Shown one piece after another: positions 46,248 through 55,391 of a DNA stretch of 64,000 nt (position 1 is its first letter; each line of letters opens with the position of its first letter). Below the pieces are notes generated by a model, which was not told where the DNA came from, did not search any database, and saw only the letters and a list, made by a program, of their open reading frames with translations. This DNA is from Weissella coleopterorum (GTDB taxonomy: Bacteria; Bacillota; Bacilli; Lactobacillales; Lactobacillaceae), in NCBI RefSeq assembly GCF_011304355.1, contig NZ_CP049888.1, positions 434,001 to 498,000 of the forward strand, read 5' to 3'. Both the position numbers and the translations under genes were made by a program.

Positions 46248-47240
46248 TTATAATGAATGCCTTAATTCTAGCTCTGCTGCAATGCGAATATTTTGAGGCT
46301 TCATCGGTGTTTTATTTTGAAGTTGATCCAGCAAATATTTAGCCGCGGTTTGCCCAATTTGGTGTGGATTTTGTTTGATGACTGAAATACCGGGCTGAAT
46401 TAGATCGGCAAAATTATCATCATCATAGCCAATTAAACCAACGTCTTTGGGATAAATAATCTGATTTTTTTGTAAAAAACGGACAACTTCCCATAAAACT
46501 TGCCCATTTAAAGCAAAAATAGCTGTTTTTTGAGGTTGTTCGATAAATTGCATGACTTTGGTGTGCCAATCAGAATCCAAGTCAATTTCAATTAAACTCA
46601 CTGAGATATTACTCTCAGTTAGCGCGTTTGACAGGCCATCAAAGCGATTCATCCGACTGCTAATACCAGAAATTTGATTGGCTAATACCAGAATTTGCTC
46701 ATATTGTTTGGCTTGGACTAGATCGGCAATCTCTAATGATTTCTGAAAATTATCGGAGACAATCGCTGGAAAAGTAAATGGTTCAACATAGCGATCCACT
46801 TGAATCACAGGTAGGCCTTGATCAACTAATAATTGATATTGGCTAGGAATATGGGAGAGTGGCTGTAAAATTATGCCATCAACATTTTCATTTAGTAGCA
46901 CCTGGATATTATTGATTTCACGTTCTTGGTGATTATCCGCGTCCATAATTAAAAGTTGGTAATTTGTATCCTGAAAAGTTTGACTAATTCCTTTTAGAAG
47001 CCGAGAAGTATATAAATTTGATAAATCGGCAACTGAAATACCGATCGTTAAGGAAGACTGAGTTTTCAGAGTCTGAGCCTGTCGATTAGGTTGATAGTCG
47101 TATTCTTGAATAGTTCTTTCGATTTTTTCTTTGGTAGCTTGAGACATATTCTCGAATTTTTGATTTAAAAATCGTGAAACTGTTGTTTTTGAAACATTGG
47201 CAATTTTAGCAATCTCATTAATTGTAATTTTTTTATTCAT
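46248..47240 (-). CDS. LacI-family transcription regulator
   Basis: A sugar-responsive repressor (GntR/KdgR-like LacI member), 330 residues from the ATG at 47240. The helix-turn-helix ITINEIAKIANVSKTTVSRF is at the N-terminus, then the hinge (YQPNRQAQTL) and the periplasmic-binding-like sensor domain (GISVADLSN, NVDGIILQPLS, VGLIGYDDDNFADLI). It is divergent from the sugar-acid operon, which has palindromic sites in its promoter, and is almost surely its regulator. The start has no ribosome binding site but a TATAAT box ends 6 bases before it, suggesting a leaderless mRNA. Confidence 0.9.
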   Translation of the reverse strand: MNKKITINEIAKIANVSKTTVSRFLNQKFENMSQATKEKIERTIQEYDYQPNRQAQTLKTQSSLTIGISVADLSNLYTSRLLKGISQTFQDTNYQLLIMDADNHQEREINNIQVLLNENVDGIILQPLSHIPSQYQLLVDQGLPVIQVDRYVEPFTFPAIVSDNFQKSLEIADLVQAKQYEQILVLANQISGISSRMNRFDGLSNALTESNISVSLIEIDLDSDWHTKVMQFIEQPQKTAIFALNGQVLWEVVRFLQKNQIIYPKDVGLIGYDDDNFADLIQPGISVIKQNPHQIGQTAAKYLLDQLQNKTPMKPQNIRIAAELELRHSL

Positions 47241-47273
47241 ACGGTAATTATACGATAAATGTAGCAAAAATGT

Positions 47274-47336
47274 TTGACAAAAACATTGTAAGCGGTTACT
47301 ATATATTTTGGAAACCGGTTTCGTAAACCGGTAAAC
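47274..47336 (+). promoter_or_regulatory. Promoter, cre box and LacI-type operators of the sugar-acid operon
   Basis: TTGACA (47274-47279), 17 bases, TACTAT (47297-47302). The spacer holds TGTAAGCGGTTACT (47287-47300), a cre match in 13 of 14 places. Downstream lies GAAACCGGTTTC (47311-47322), a perfect palindrome of the LacI type, and a related site GTAAACCGGTAAAC (47323-47336). The dual layout suggests CcpA repression plus repression by the local regulator, released by an unknown inducer. Confidence 0.75.
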
Positions 47337-47374
47337 AAAAAACGAACTCTTCCTTCAAAATTGAGGTATGGATA

Positions 47375-48127
47375 ATGATAAATTCAAATTTAGTGTTAAA
47401 TAACTTGGTATTTGCTAGTCAAAGAGAACAAGGTATGCAACAAACAGAAATGTTGCAAATGGCTTCCAATTTGAAAATTTCGGCGGTTGAATTACGTCGT
47501 GAATATTTTGATCAGATTAAAAATGAGACTTCATCCATTCAGAAAATGATGCTCACAACGCCCATACGTTTATTTTACTCAGTACCTGATGAATTATTTG
47601 TGAATGGGAAATTAAATCCACGTTTGGAGCAATACTTTCATGAAGCTCAACAATTAGGTATTTATGCTATCAAATTTAACATTGGTGAGTTTCAAGGCTT
47701 TAATAACGAAATCATCGCGGAATTGAAAAAATGGCTGATGTTAGGTATTCAAATTAATGTGGAAAATGATCAAACACAAACATCTGGTCGGTTAGCTGTG
47801 ATTAAAAAGTTCATGGATGCTGTGGCTCAAGCTGGTTTAGATCTTGGATATGTTTATGATATGGGGAATTGGCGGTTTGTGGGTGATGATGAATTGGAGG
47901 CAGCAAAAGTACTAGCTAAATATGTTCGCTATATTCATGTAAAAGATGGGACTGGATTCAAACAGACCGCCCAAACGGTTTTGCTTGGTGCAGGCGAAAT
48001 TATGTGGCAAAATATTTTAGAAGTTTTACCCCAAACTGTTCCCGTCGCTTTAGAGTATCCCACTGCAGATCTGCAAATTCTGCAAAAGGGGATTTCGATG
48101 CTTAATGATAATTTAGGAGCCCATTGA
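47375..48127 (+). CDS. Sugar phosphate isomerase/epimerase-like TIM barrel protein
   Basis: A 250-residue protein of the xylose isomerase-like TIM barrel group (AP endonuclease 2 superfamily). KFNIGEFQG, NVENDQTQ, YVYDMGNWRFVGDD and YIHVKDG carry the Glu, Asp and His that usually bind the metal. The real reaction is unknown; relatives include hydroxypyruvate and 2-oxo-tetronate isomerases and sugar epimerases. It is the first gene of the LacI-controlled operon and is followed after 1 base by the permease. Confidence 0.75.
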   Translation: MINSNLVLNNLVFASQREQGMQQTEMLQMASNLKISAVELRREYFDQIKNETSSIQKMMLTTPIRLFYSVPDELFVNGKLNPRLEQYFHEAQQLGIYAIKFNIGEFQGFNNEIIAELKKWLMLGIQINVENDQTQTSGRLAVIKKFMDAVAQAGLDLGYVYDMGNWRFVGDDELEAAKVLAKYVRYIHVKDGTGFKQTAQTVLLGAGEIMWQNILEVLPQTVPVALEYPTADLQILQKGISMLNDNLGAH

Positions 48128-48128
48128 A

Positions 48129-49406
48129 ATGACAAACATTATTATTAGTAGTTTATTATTGATCACATTCATCCTCTTCATAGGCTATATCATTAAGGGT
48201 GGCAATTTATTAATTGGCTTCTTTGGCATGACAATTCTTTGGTCAGTGATTGGCCTAGTTCCATTTTCAACCTTTATGGAGAAAGTTATTGCGCAACCGG
48301 CCTTGAATTATGGACCTACCATTATTTATATTGTTTTTGGATCTTGGTTTGGTCGAGTCTTAGTAGAGTCAGGAATTGCCGCATCTATTTCGGCTCAGAC
48401 TGAAAAAATTGGACGAAAAGCGCCAGTTTTGGCAGCCATCATTATTGTCTTAGTGACAGCACTAATTTTTTCATCTGCGTATGGTGTCGGTTCCGTGATG
48501 GCGATGGGAGTAATCTTAATACCAATCATGTTATCCATCGGAGTTCCAAAGAAGGTCGCCATTCCTGCGTTTACCATGGCGATTGGAGCGCCAATGTATA
48601 TTAATGTGGTGTTATTCAATCAAATTAAAGCATTTTTCCCTTCCGTTAGTTTTTCGGGAAAATACTTAATCTTTGGTATTTTAGCAATGATCATTCAACT
48701 GCTTGCAGTGATTATTTTTATCATACTAAATCGACGCAGTATCTTAGATGAACATATTGATACATTAGCGACGGAAGTAAGCACCACTGTCATTCAAAAA
48801 GCTCATCCAGTAACGTATGTGATTCCAATTTTACCGGTTGTTTTTAATATGTTATTTCATTGGGATGCAATCCCATCGTTATTATTGGCTACGCTTTTAG
48901 CACTTTTGATAACTGGTAAAATGCGATCATGGCATAAATTAATTGACTTTATTAATATGACAACCACTAAAGCCATTAATGATATTTCGGGATTAATTTT
49001 CTTTTTGATGGCCTTAATTATGTTTGTGGGTGCAGCCTCAATTAATGTACCAAGATTTAAAGGGATGATTGAGGTGATTGTTCCACACAGTCCGTTAGTT
49101 TTGGCGTTAGCAATTGGATTACTAGCACCGCTAGCTTTATTTCGAGGACCACTTCATGTTTGGGGAGCTGGAGCTGCAACGGCTTCCGTATTAGCAGCCA
49201 CCGGGATTTTTTCACCAAATCTTTTGTTACCGTTACTGTACACAGCTAGTATTATGGCGGTATCAATCGATTTGACGCAGTCATGGAATACATGGGCATT
49301 GAATTATTCGCAGTTAGACGCAAAAACGTATTTGAAGATGGGTGTCCCGGTCATGTGGATTGTGTCTATAATCAATGCATTATTGGGTTTCGTCTTTTTT
49401 GGATAA
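48129..49406 (+). CDS. Sugar-acid/organic-anion permease (GntP/CitMHS-like)
   Basis: A 425-residue integral membrane protein with about eleven or twelve membrane segments and no ATPase partner, so a secondary transporter. It looks like the ion-transporter superfamily that takes gluconate, citrate or similar acids, but I cannot name the subfamily with certainty. TAGGAG lies 9 bases before the ATG. Its place between a sugar isomerase and a KDG-type kinase suggests an aldonate or uronate-derived substrate. Confidence 0.7.
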   Translation: MTNIIISSLLLITFILFIGYIIKGGNLLIGFFGMTILWSVIGLVPFSTFMEKVIAQPALNYGPTIIYIVFGSWFGRVLVESGIAASISAQTEKIGRKAPVLAAIIIVLVTALIFSSAYGVGSVMAMGVILIPIMLSIGVPKKVAIPAFTMAIGAPMYINVVLFNQIKAFFPSVSFSGKYLIFGILAMIIQLLAVIIFIILNRRSILDEHIDTLATEVSTTVIQKAHPVTYVIPILPVVFNMLFHWDAIPSLLLATLLALLITGKMRSWHKLIDFINMTTTKAINDISGLIFFLMALIMFVGAASINVPRFKGMIEVIVPHSPLVLALAIGLLAPLALFRGPLHVWGAGAATASVLAATGIFSPNLLLPLLYTASIMAVSIDLTQSWNTWALNYSQLDAKTYLKMGVPVMWIVSIINALLGFVFFG

Positions 49407-49435
49407 TTAAATGAATTTTTGAGGAGAGAAATGAA

Positions 49436-50386
49436 ATGAGTGAATTATTGACATTGGGTGAACCAATTGTAACGTTTATGGCAAAGGATGTTGATCAGGG
49501 ACTAATTGATAGCATTAATTATTACAAATTTTTAGGGGGAGCAGAGCTAAATGTTTTAATCGGAGCCAGTCGTTTGGGTCATACAACTGATTACATTTCA
49601 CAGGTAGGGCATGATCCGTTGGGACAATTTGCGATCCAAGAAATTCAAAAATACGGTGTAGGGCATCAATACATTTCCGAAGATCCAGTAAACTGGACGG
49701 CCTTTCAACTAAAAGAGTTGATCAGTCAGGGAGATCCCCAAACGTATAATTTCAGACGTAATTCAGCAGCTGCACATTTAAGTCCGGATAAGATTGATCA
49801 AATTGATTTTTCAGAAGTCAAAATGGTACATCTATCGGGTATCTTTCCGGCTATTTCAGATCAGGCAGAGCAAACCTTTCGCTATTTTGCTAAAACAGTT
49901 GTTGAACGAGGGATCAGAACGACATTTGATCCTAATTTAAGACCGGCCTTATGGGCTTCATCCGAAAAGATGATTCAAACAATTAATGATTTAGCTAAAT
50001 ATGGGGAAATTATTTTACCTGGGATTAACGAAGGTGAAATTTTAGTCGGTACTCGTGATCCGGAAAAAATTGCTGACTTTTATCTTAATAACAGTGACTT
50101 AACGCAAACCATAGTTGTTAAATTAGGAGCAGCCGGTGCTTATGTCAAAAATAAAAATGGTTCAAGTTACGTAGTCGAAGGTTTTCATGTTGAAAAGGTG
50201 GTGGATACAGTTGGTGCTGGAGACGGATTTGCGCTGGGATTAATTACAGGGTTATTAGAAGGTCTTTCGGTGGAACAAGCAGTTATTCGAGCGAATGCCG
50301 TCGGAGCACTTCAAGTTCAAACCATGGGGGATAACGATGGATATCCTGATCAACAACAATTAACTCAATTTTTAACACATAAATAA
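49436..50386 (+). CDS. kdgK: PfkB-family kinase, 2-keto-3-deoxygluconate kinase type
   Basis: A 316-residue ribokinase-family enzyme. GGAELNVLIGASRLG (sugar binding) and DTVGAGDGFALGLITGL (anion hole and catalytic Asp) are clear, and the NFRRNSAAAHLSP segment resembles KDG kinases. It would phosphorylate a keto-deoxy sugar acid with ATP. No KDPG aldolase (kdgA) is in the operon, so either it is elsewhere or the kinase has another substrate. GAGGAGAG precedes the ATG. Confidence 0.75.
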   Translation: MSELLTLGEPIVTFMAKDVDQGLIDSINYYKFLGGAELNVLIGASRLGHTTDYISQVGHDPLGQFAIQEIQKYGVGHQYISEDPVNWTAFQLKELISQGDPQTYNFRRNSAAAHLSPDKIDQIDFSEVKMVHLSGIFPAISDQAEQTFRYFAKTVVERGIRTTFDPNLRPALWASSEKMIQTINDLAKYGEIILPGINEGEILVGTRDPEKIADFYLNNSDLTQTIVVKLGAAGAYVKNKNGSSYVVEGFHVEKVVDTVGAGDGFALGLITGLLEGLSVEQAVIRANAVGALQVQTMGDNDGYPDQQQLTQFLTHK

Positions 50387-50398
50387 CGGAGGAAAATC

Positions 50399-51331
50399 AT
50401 GACTAAAGTATTACTACCTGACTCAATTCCAGCCGAAGGTGAACAAATTTTAACTGACGCAGGTTTAGAGATAATTCATGGGACTGGTCGCAGTGCCAAG
50501 CAGATGATGCAAGAAGGCGCTCAAGCGGCGGCGGTCTTAATTGGAACCCAAATATTTGATGCTCCTATTATGGATGCTATGCCGAATTTAAAGGTAATAG
50601 CTCGAAATGGGGTGGGTTATGATGCTGTAGATATGCCAGCAGCAACGGCCCGTGGAATAAAAGTTGTCAATACTCCGTTTGCATTGAATGATTCAGTGGC
50701 AGAAACAGCGGTAACTGAATTATTAGCAATTAGTAAAAATATTTTTTGGAATACGAAATCGATTTATGATGGACAATGGAACTATAAAAAAGCTCATCCC
50801 GGGAATGATGTCATGGGTAAAACGATTGGAATTTTAGGTTTTGGCCGAATTGGACATGCGGTTGCTCAAAAATTAGCCGGGTTTAATGTTAAAATTATCG
50901 CGCATGATCCGTTCGCGCAGGCAATTGAAAATGTGACAATGGTTTCGCGTGAGGAATTATTTGCGAATGCCGATTATGTTTTGGTTCACTTACCAGCAAT
51001 GGATAGTACAAAGCACTCAATCGGAATGGCGGAATTTAAAGCGATGAAATCAACGGCCTATCTTATTAATATGGCCCGTGGAATTATTATCGTTGAAACA
51101 GACCTAGTTCAAGCATTACAAGAGCATGAAATTGCGGGAGCGGCACTGGATGTATTTGAAGAAGAACCGTTACCACTTAATAATCCGTTACTAACTTTAA
51201 ATAATGTGCTACTAACACCACATATTGCATCAAATACTGTGGAAACCAAACGTCAAATGGCTATTGATGCAGCAAATGATATTGTTTCCATTTTAAATGG
51301 AGAAGATGCTATTTCGGTTGTGAATAAATGA
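50399..51331 (+). CDS. D-isomer-specific 2-hydroxyacid dehydrogenase
   Basis: A 310-residue NAD-dependent dehydrogenase like phosphoglycerate or hydroxypyruvate reductase. The Rossmann motif is GKTIGILGFGRIGHAVAQKL; the catalytic Arg lies in INMARGIIIVE, Glu in LDVFEEEPLP and His in TPHIASNT. No ACT domain is present, so it is not the regulated SerA type. CGGAGG precedes the ATG. It is the last gene of the sugar-acid operon and may reduce a 2-keto acid made there. Confidence 0.85.
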   Translation: MTKVLLPDSIPAEGEQILTDAGLEIIHGTGRSAKQMMQEGAQAAAVLIGTQIFDAPIMDAMPNLKVIARNGVGYDAVDMPAATARGIKVVNTPFALNDSVAETAVTELLAISKNIFWNTKSIYDGQWNYKKAHPGNDVMGKTIGILGFGRIGHAVAQKLAGFNVKIIAHDPFAQAIENVTMVSREELFANADYVLVHLPAMDSTKHSIGMAEFKAMKSTAYLINMARGIIIVETDLVQALQEHEIAGAALDVFEEEPLPLNNPLLTLNNVLLTPHIASNTVETKRQMAIDAANDIVSILNGEDAISVVNK

Positions 51332-51343
51332 TGTTTAACCTTG

Positions 51344-51374
51344 AGTCAAATGGTGTGAACCATTTGACTTTTTT
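51344..51374 (+). terminator. Terminator of the sugar-acid operon
   Basis: AGTCAAATGGT (51344-51354) pairs perfectly with ACCATTTGACT (51359-51369), loop GTGA, then T residues. Confidence 0.93.
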
Positions 51375-51438
51375 AATCAAAAAAATGAATAATATTTTAA
51401 TAATTGGCTTAGATCAATATCGATTGCATATCATAACA

Positions 51439-51447
51439 TGATATAAT
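51439..51447 (+). promoter_or_regulatory. Extended -10 promoter of the phosphatase-hflX pair
   Basis: TGA-TATAAT at 51439-51447, 32 bases before the next ATG. Confidence 0.6.
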
Positions 51448-51478
51448 AGTAGAAAAGTAACAGTTAGGGGAGTGAATT

Positions 51479-52150
51479 ATGAGCTTTAATCTTTATTTAG
51501 TCCGGCACGGACAAACATACCTCAATAAGTATAGCCGAATGCAAGGGTGGTCAGACGCACCGTTGACTGATAAGGGGATTACAGATGGTTTGGCCGCTGG
51601 AAGTCGTTTAGCAAATGTGAAGTTTGATCACGTTTATTCCTCTGATTTATCACGGGCGGTGCATACTGCCGAATATATTATGCAAAATAACCAAGCTACG
51701 GCAGAAAAATTAAATCCAATCCAATTACCTGAGTTTAGAGAACAATTTTTTGGTTCTTTTGAAGGATTGCCAAGTAGTGAGCTTGCGACTACTATTAAAA
51801 AAAGGTATAACTTACAAAATATTGCCGATTATGGGGATTTAATGCAAGCAATGACTCAAGAAGAAGTTTTAGATGCAATTGCTGCAGCGGATGATGAAGG
51901 AGATGCCGAAAATGCAACAGCTTTTTGGCAACGACTTGAAAATGGCCTAAAATATCTACGTGAACATACGCAAGATGGTGAAAATATTTTGGTTGTGGCC
52001 CATGGAACTTTGATTCGGAATTTGTCAGGAAAATATGCCGGTCGAGAATACACGTATTCAAGTATGTACAATGGCTCAATTTCAAAATGGACCGTTGATG
52101 ATGAACAAATGAATTTAGAAGTTTTCAATGACATTGAGAAAGTTTGGTGA
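51479..52150 (+). CDS. Histidine phosphatase family protein
   Basis: A 223-residue enzyme of the phosphoglycerate mutase-like fold. The phosphorylated His is in VRHGQTYLN and the second in VAHGTLIRNL. It is of the GpmB/PhoE type, acting as a broad phosphatase rather than as the glycolytic mutase, which is gpmA at 18262. AGGGGAG precedes the ATG. It is 5 bases ahead of hflX and probably in one operon. Confidence 0.85.
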   Translation: MSFNLYLVRHGQTYLNKYSRMQGWSDAPLTDKGITDGLAAGSRLANVKFDHVYSSDLSRAVHTAEYIMQNNQATAEKLNPIQLPEFREQFFGSFEGLPSSELATTIKKRYNLQNIADYGDLMQAMTQEEVLDAIAAADDEGDAENATAFWQRLENGLKYLREHTQDGENILVVAHGTLIRNLSGKYAGREYTYSSMYNGSISKWTVDDEQMNLEVFNDIEKVW

Positions 52151-52154
52151 TTGA

Positions 52155-53438
52155 ATGCATGAAAATGAGGAAAACCCTCGCGTAGCTGTCCTGTTAATCG
52201 GTTTAGATCGGAATGATCCGCAATTTGATTATCAGATGACGGAATTAGCTAATTTAACAGAAGCTAATCAAATGGAAGTTATCGCAACCCTTACACAAAA
52301 ATTAGAACGACCGGTAGCAGCGACTTATTTCGGAAAAGGAAAAGTCGAGGAGTTAAAGGAAGCAGTGGCCTTTCATCAAGTTTCGATGGTGGTAGCAAAT
52401 GATGAATTGTCACCATCGCAAATTCGGAATTTGGAAACTCAAATTGGGGTTTCGATTCTGGATCGGACCGCTTTAATTTTAGATATATTTGCCTCACGTG
52501 CCAAAACTCGTTTAGCTCAATTGCAGATTGAAATGGCCCGGTTACAATATCAATTGCCACGCTTGCGTACTAGTATGAATATTCGACTAGATCAACAGAC
52601 CGGTGGTGGGGGTGGTAGTTTCACCAGCCGTGGATCGGGTGAAACTAAATTAGAAACGAACCGACGGTTGATCGAACATCAAATTTCAATGATTAAAAAA
52701 GAAATCACTGATATCGAGGCTGACGACCAAAATCGACGAAAGTATCGGGATAAACAAGCAATTAAGAGTGTTGCCTTGGTGGGCTACACCAATGCAGGAA
52801 AATCAACCTACATGAACCAATTGGTGAAACGTTATGGTGAAAATCAGGAGAAAACGGTTTTTCAAGCAGATATGCTCTTTTCTACCTTGGAGACAGCGGT
52901 ACGGAAATTGAATTTGCCTGACCATCAGAGCTTTTTGCTTTCTGATACGGTCGGTTTTGTATCCAAATTACCACATAACTTAGTCGCGGCATTTCGAGCA
53001 ACTTTAGCTGAAGCTGCTCAAGCTGATTTGTTGCTACAAGTGGTAGATTTCTCGGATCCAAACTATCAAGCAATGATGGATACAACGATGCAAACTTTGA
53101 AGGAAATTGGGATCACTGACTTACCAATGGTAACAATTTATAATAAGGCTGACCGAATAATGGGCAGTGTATATCCTGAGCGTACGGCTGATACACTCAC
53201 ACTTTCGGCATTAGACAACAATTCTTTAGACTTGTTGGTCGAGACACTGCATCAAAAATTATTTGCTGATCTCAAGGAATATACATTATTGATACCATTT
53301 GCTGATGGACAAGTTGTCGCAGAACTAAACGAATCAGCACATGTACTAACGACTGAATATTTAGCTGAAGGTACGCAACTAAAAGTAGTGCTAACGCCCG
53401 TGCAAGTTCAACGGCTAAATCAATACATTCAGAGTTAA
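52155..53438 (+). CDS. hflX: GTPase HflX
   Basis: HflX binds the large ribosomal subunit and rescues or splits stalled ribosomes, for example under heat stress. The 427-residue protein has the N-terminal HflX domain with the glycine-rich TGGGGGSFTSRGSGETKLE, a helical linker, and the G domain: G1 GYTNAGKST, G3 DTVGFV, G4 NKAD. The start at 52155 overlaps nothing and follows the phosphatase by 4 bases. Confidence 0.95.
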   Translation: MHENEENPRVAVLLIGLDRNDPQFDYQMTELANLTEANQMEVIATLTQKLERPVAATYFGKGKVEELKEAVAFHQVSMVVANDELSPSQIRNLETQIGVSILDRTALILDIFASRAKTRLAQLQIEMARLQYQLPRLRTSMNIRLDQQTGGGGGSFTSRGSGETKLETNRRLIEHQISMIKKEITDIEADDQNRRKYRDKQAIKSVALVGYTNAGKSTYMNQLVKRYGENQEKTVFQADMLFSTLETAVRKLNLPDHQSFLLSDTVGFVSKLPHNLVAAFRATLAEAAQADLLLQVVDFSDPNYQAMMDTTMQTLKEIGITDLPMVTIYNKADRIMGSVYPERTADTLTLSALDNNSLDLLVETLHQKLFADLKEYTLLIPFADGQVVAELNESAHVLTTEYLAEGTQLKVVLTPVQVQRLNQYIQS

Positions 53439-53450
53439 TTTATCATAGTA

Positions 53451-53480
53451 AAAAACGAGTTAGGATTAACTCGTTTTTTT
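53451..53480 (+). terminator. Terminator after hflX
   Basis: A perfect 12-bp stem, AAAAACGAGTTA with TAACTCGTTTTT, loop GGAT, then T residues. Confidence 0.93.
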
Positions 53481-53584
53481 ATTATAAAATTTACCATTTT
53501 TTGTCTAATTTTAGGATAAAAATGGTCTGTAGTTGCTAGGTGGAGCTTCATCGCGCTTTTTTAATTAAATTAGGATAAACCGAC

Positions 53585-53613
53585 TTGAATTAATTTTATA
53601 AAAAGGTTAGACT
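53585..53613 (+). promoter_or_regulatory. Promoter of the ABC exporter pair
   Basis: TTGAAT (53585-53590), 17 bases, TAGACT (53608-53613); moderate match. Confidence 0.45.
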
Positions 53614-53669
53614 AATCGATACTGTGGTTTTTCAAAGATTTATTCGAAACTAGATAAGGAGAACGTTAT

Positions 53670-55391
53670 ATGGATTTATTAAAACCTTATTTTGGCAAAT
53701 ACAAAAGCGATCTGGCAATCACGATTATATCAGTGATCGTGATGGCCGGAGCTGCACTTTGGCAGCCAAAACTATTACAAGAAGTGATGAAGGCAATTAC
53801 GCAGGATAAGATGAGCCAAGTTAATTCAATTGGAATTGAATTAATTACGGTTGCGGTGATTGGCTTGATTGCGGGGACAATCAATGCGATTTTTGCGGCG
53901 AAGGTTGCACAAAATATTGCGGCCGATGTTCGCGAACAAACGTATCGTAAAATTCAAACTTTTTCATTCGCAGATATTGAGCGATTTTCAGTGGGGAATT
54001 TGGTTGTACGTTTGACTAATGATATTCAACAAATTCAAACTTTGGTTATGACAGCGCTTCAAGCATTGATTCGAATGCCAATTTTATTCATTGGGGCCTT
54101 ATATTTAGCGATTAAAACGTTACCAAATCTTTGGTGGATTATTGTGATTATGGTGATTACTGTGATGTTAATTACTATGTTTGTCTTTACTAAAATGGGA
54201 CCTTTATTTGGTAAGATTCAAGGTCTGATTGAAAAGACTAATAATTTAGCTAAAGAAAATCTCCAAGGTGTGCGCGTGGTTAAATCATTTAATCAAGAGC
54301 AAAATGAACAAAAGAGATTCGATGTTGCCTCGGGTGAATTGAATGCGATCAATGTCAAAATTGGTTATCTATTCTCGGTTATGTCACCTTTATTTACAAT
54401 GGTTAGTCAACTAGCCATTGCAGGTTCAATTTGGTTTGTTGGAAGTCAAGTGGATAAGCATCCTTTGTGGATTGCGAGTGTATCATCATTTACGAATTAT
54501 TTGATGCAAATTATGATGGCCGTCATTATTGGTGGAATGATGATGTCGTTTGCAGCTCGTGGATTGGTTTCAATTAAGCGAATTAAAGAAGTTATTGATA
54601 CTAAGCCAACCATGACCTTTGATCTTGACGCACCAGAGCAGGAATTAAAGGGATCTGTTGAATTTAAAGATGTGTCATTTAGTTATCCAGACGATGACAT
54701 GATGGTTTTAAAGGATATTACATTTACAGCCCAAGCGGGTGAAATGATTGGAATCGTGGGTGCTACTGGTTCAGGTAAGACGACCTTGGCGCAACTTATG
54801 GCCCGTTTATTTGATCCAAGTCAGGGAACGGTGAAAATTGGAGGCGTCGATTTAAAGCAAGTTAATGAAAAATCATTACGCCAAACAGTTTCGTATGTTC
54901 TTCAACGTGCAACCCTCTTTTCAGGTAAAATTGCAGATAATTTACGTCAAGGGAAAAAGGACGCTGATGAAACCGATATGAAACGGGCAACGGAAATTGC
55001 GCAAGCCGCAGAATTCGTGGAACGTTATGAAGATGTTTACGATCATCCGGTTGAAGAACGTTCTTCTAATTTCTCGGGTGGTCAAAAACAGCGTTTGTCG
55101 ATCGCACGGGGAGTCATTGCTGAACCAAAGATATTAATTTTGGATGATTCAACTTCTGCCTTAGATGCTAAGTCTGAAAAATTGGTCAAAGAAGCGTTGG
55201 ATCATGATTTGAAGGATACAACAACTTTCATTATTGCTGAAAAGATTTCTTCTGTGATTAATGCTGACCGGATTTTGGTTCTGGATGAAGGGAAATTAGT
55301 CGGTGTAGGAACGCATCAAGAATTAATCAAAAATTCCGATGTTTACCGTGAAATTTATGCAACACAAAAAGCGCAGGAGGTAAATAACTAA
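53670..55391 (+). CDS. Heterodimeric ABC multidrug exporter, subunit 1 (LmrC/BmrC-like)
   Basis: A 573-residue half-transporter: six membrane segments (about residues 15-300) and an ATPase domain. Walker [14 protein letters not shown], signature [10 protein letters not shown] (canonical), Walker [13 protein letters not shown]. Asp replaces the catalytic Glu after Walker B, so the site built on this Walker motif is degenerate. Together with the partner's faulty signature this is the pattern of heterodimeric exporters such as LmrCD and BmrCD. AAGGAG precedes the ATG. Its last base is the first base of the next gene. Confidence 0.9.
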   Translation: MDLLKPYFGKYKSDLAITIISVIVMAGAALWQPKLLQEVMKAITQDKMSQVNSIGIELITVAVIGLIAGTINAIFAAKVAQNIAADVREQTYRKIQTFSFADIERFSVGNLVVRLTNDIQQIQTLVMTALQALIRMPILFIGALYLAIKTLPNLWWIIVIMVITVMLITMFVFTKMGPLFGKIQGLIEKTNNLAKENLQGVRVVKSFNQEQNEQKRFDVASGELNAINVKIGYLFSVMSPLFTMVSQLAIAGSIWFVGSQVDKHPLWIASVSSFTNYLMQIMMAVIIGGMMMSFAARGLVSIKRIKEVIDTKPTMTFDLDAPEQELKGSVEFKDVSFSYPDDDMMVLKDITFTAQAGEMIGIVGATGSGKTTLAQLMARLFDPSQGTVKIGGVDLKQVNEKSLRQTVSYVLQRATLFSGKIADNLRQGKKDADETDMKRATEIAQAAEFVERYEDVYDHPVEERSSNFSGGQKQRLSIARGVIAEPKILILDDSTSALDAKSEKLVKEALDHDLKDTTTFIIAEKISSVINADRILVLDEGKLVGVGTHQELIKNSDVYREIYATQKAQEVNN

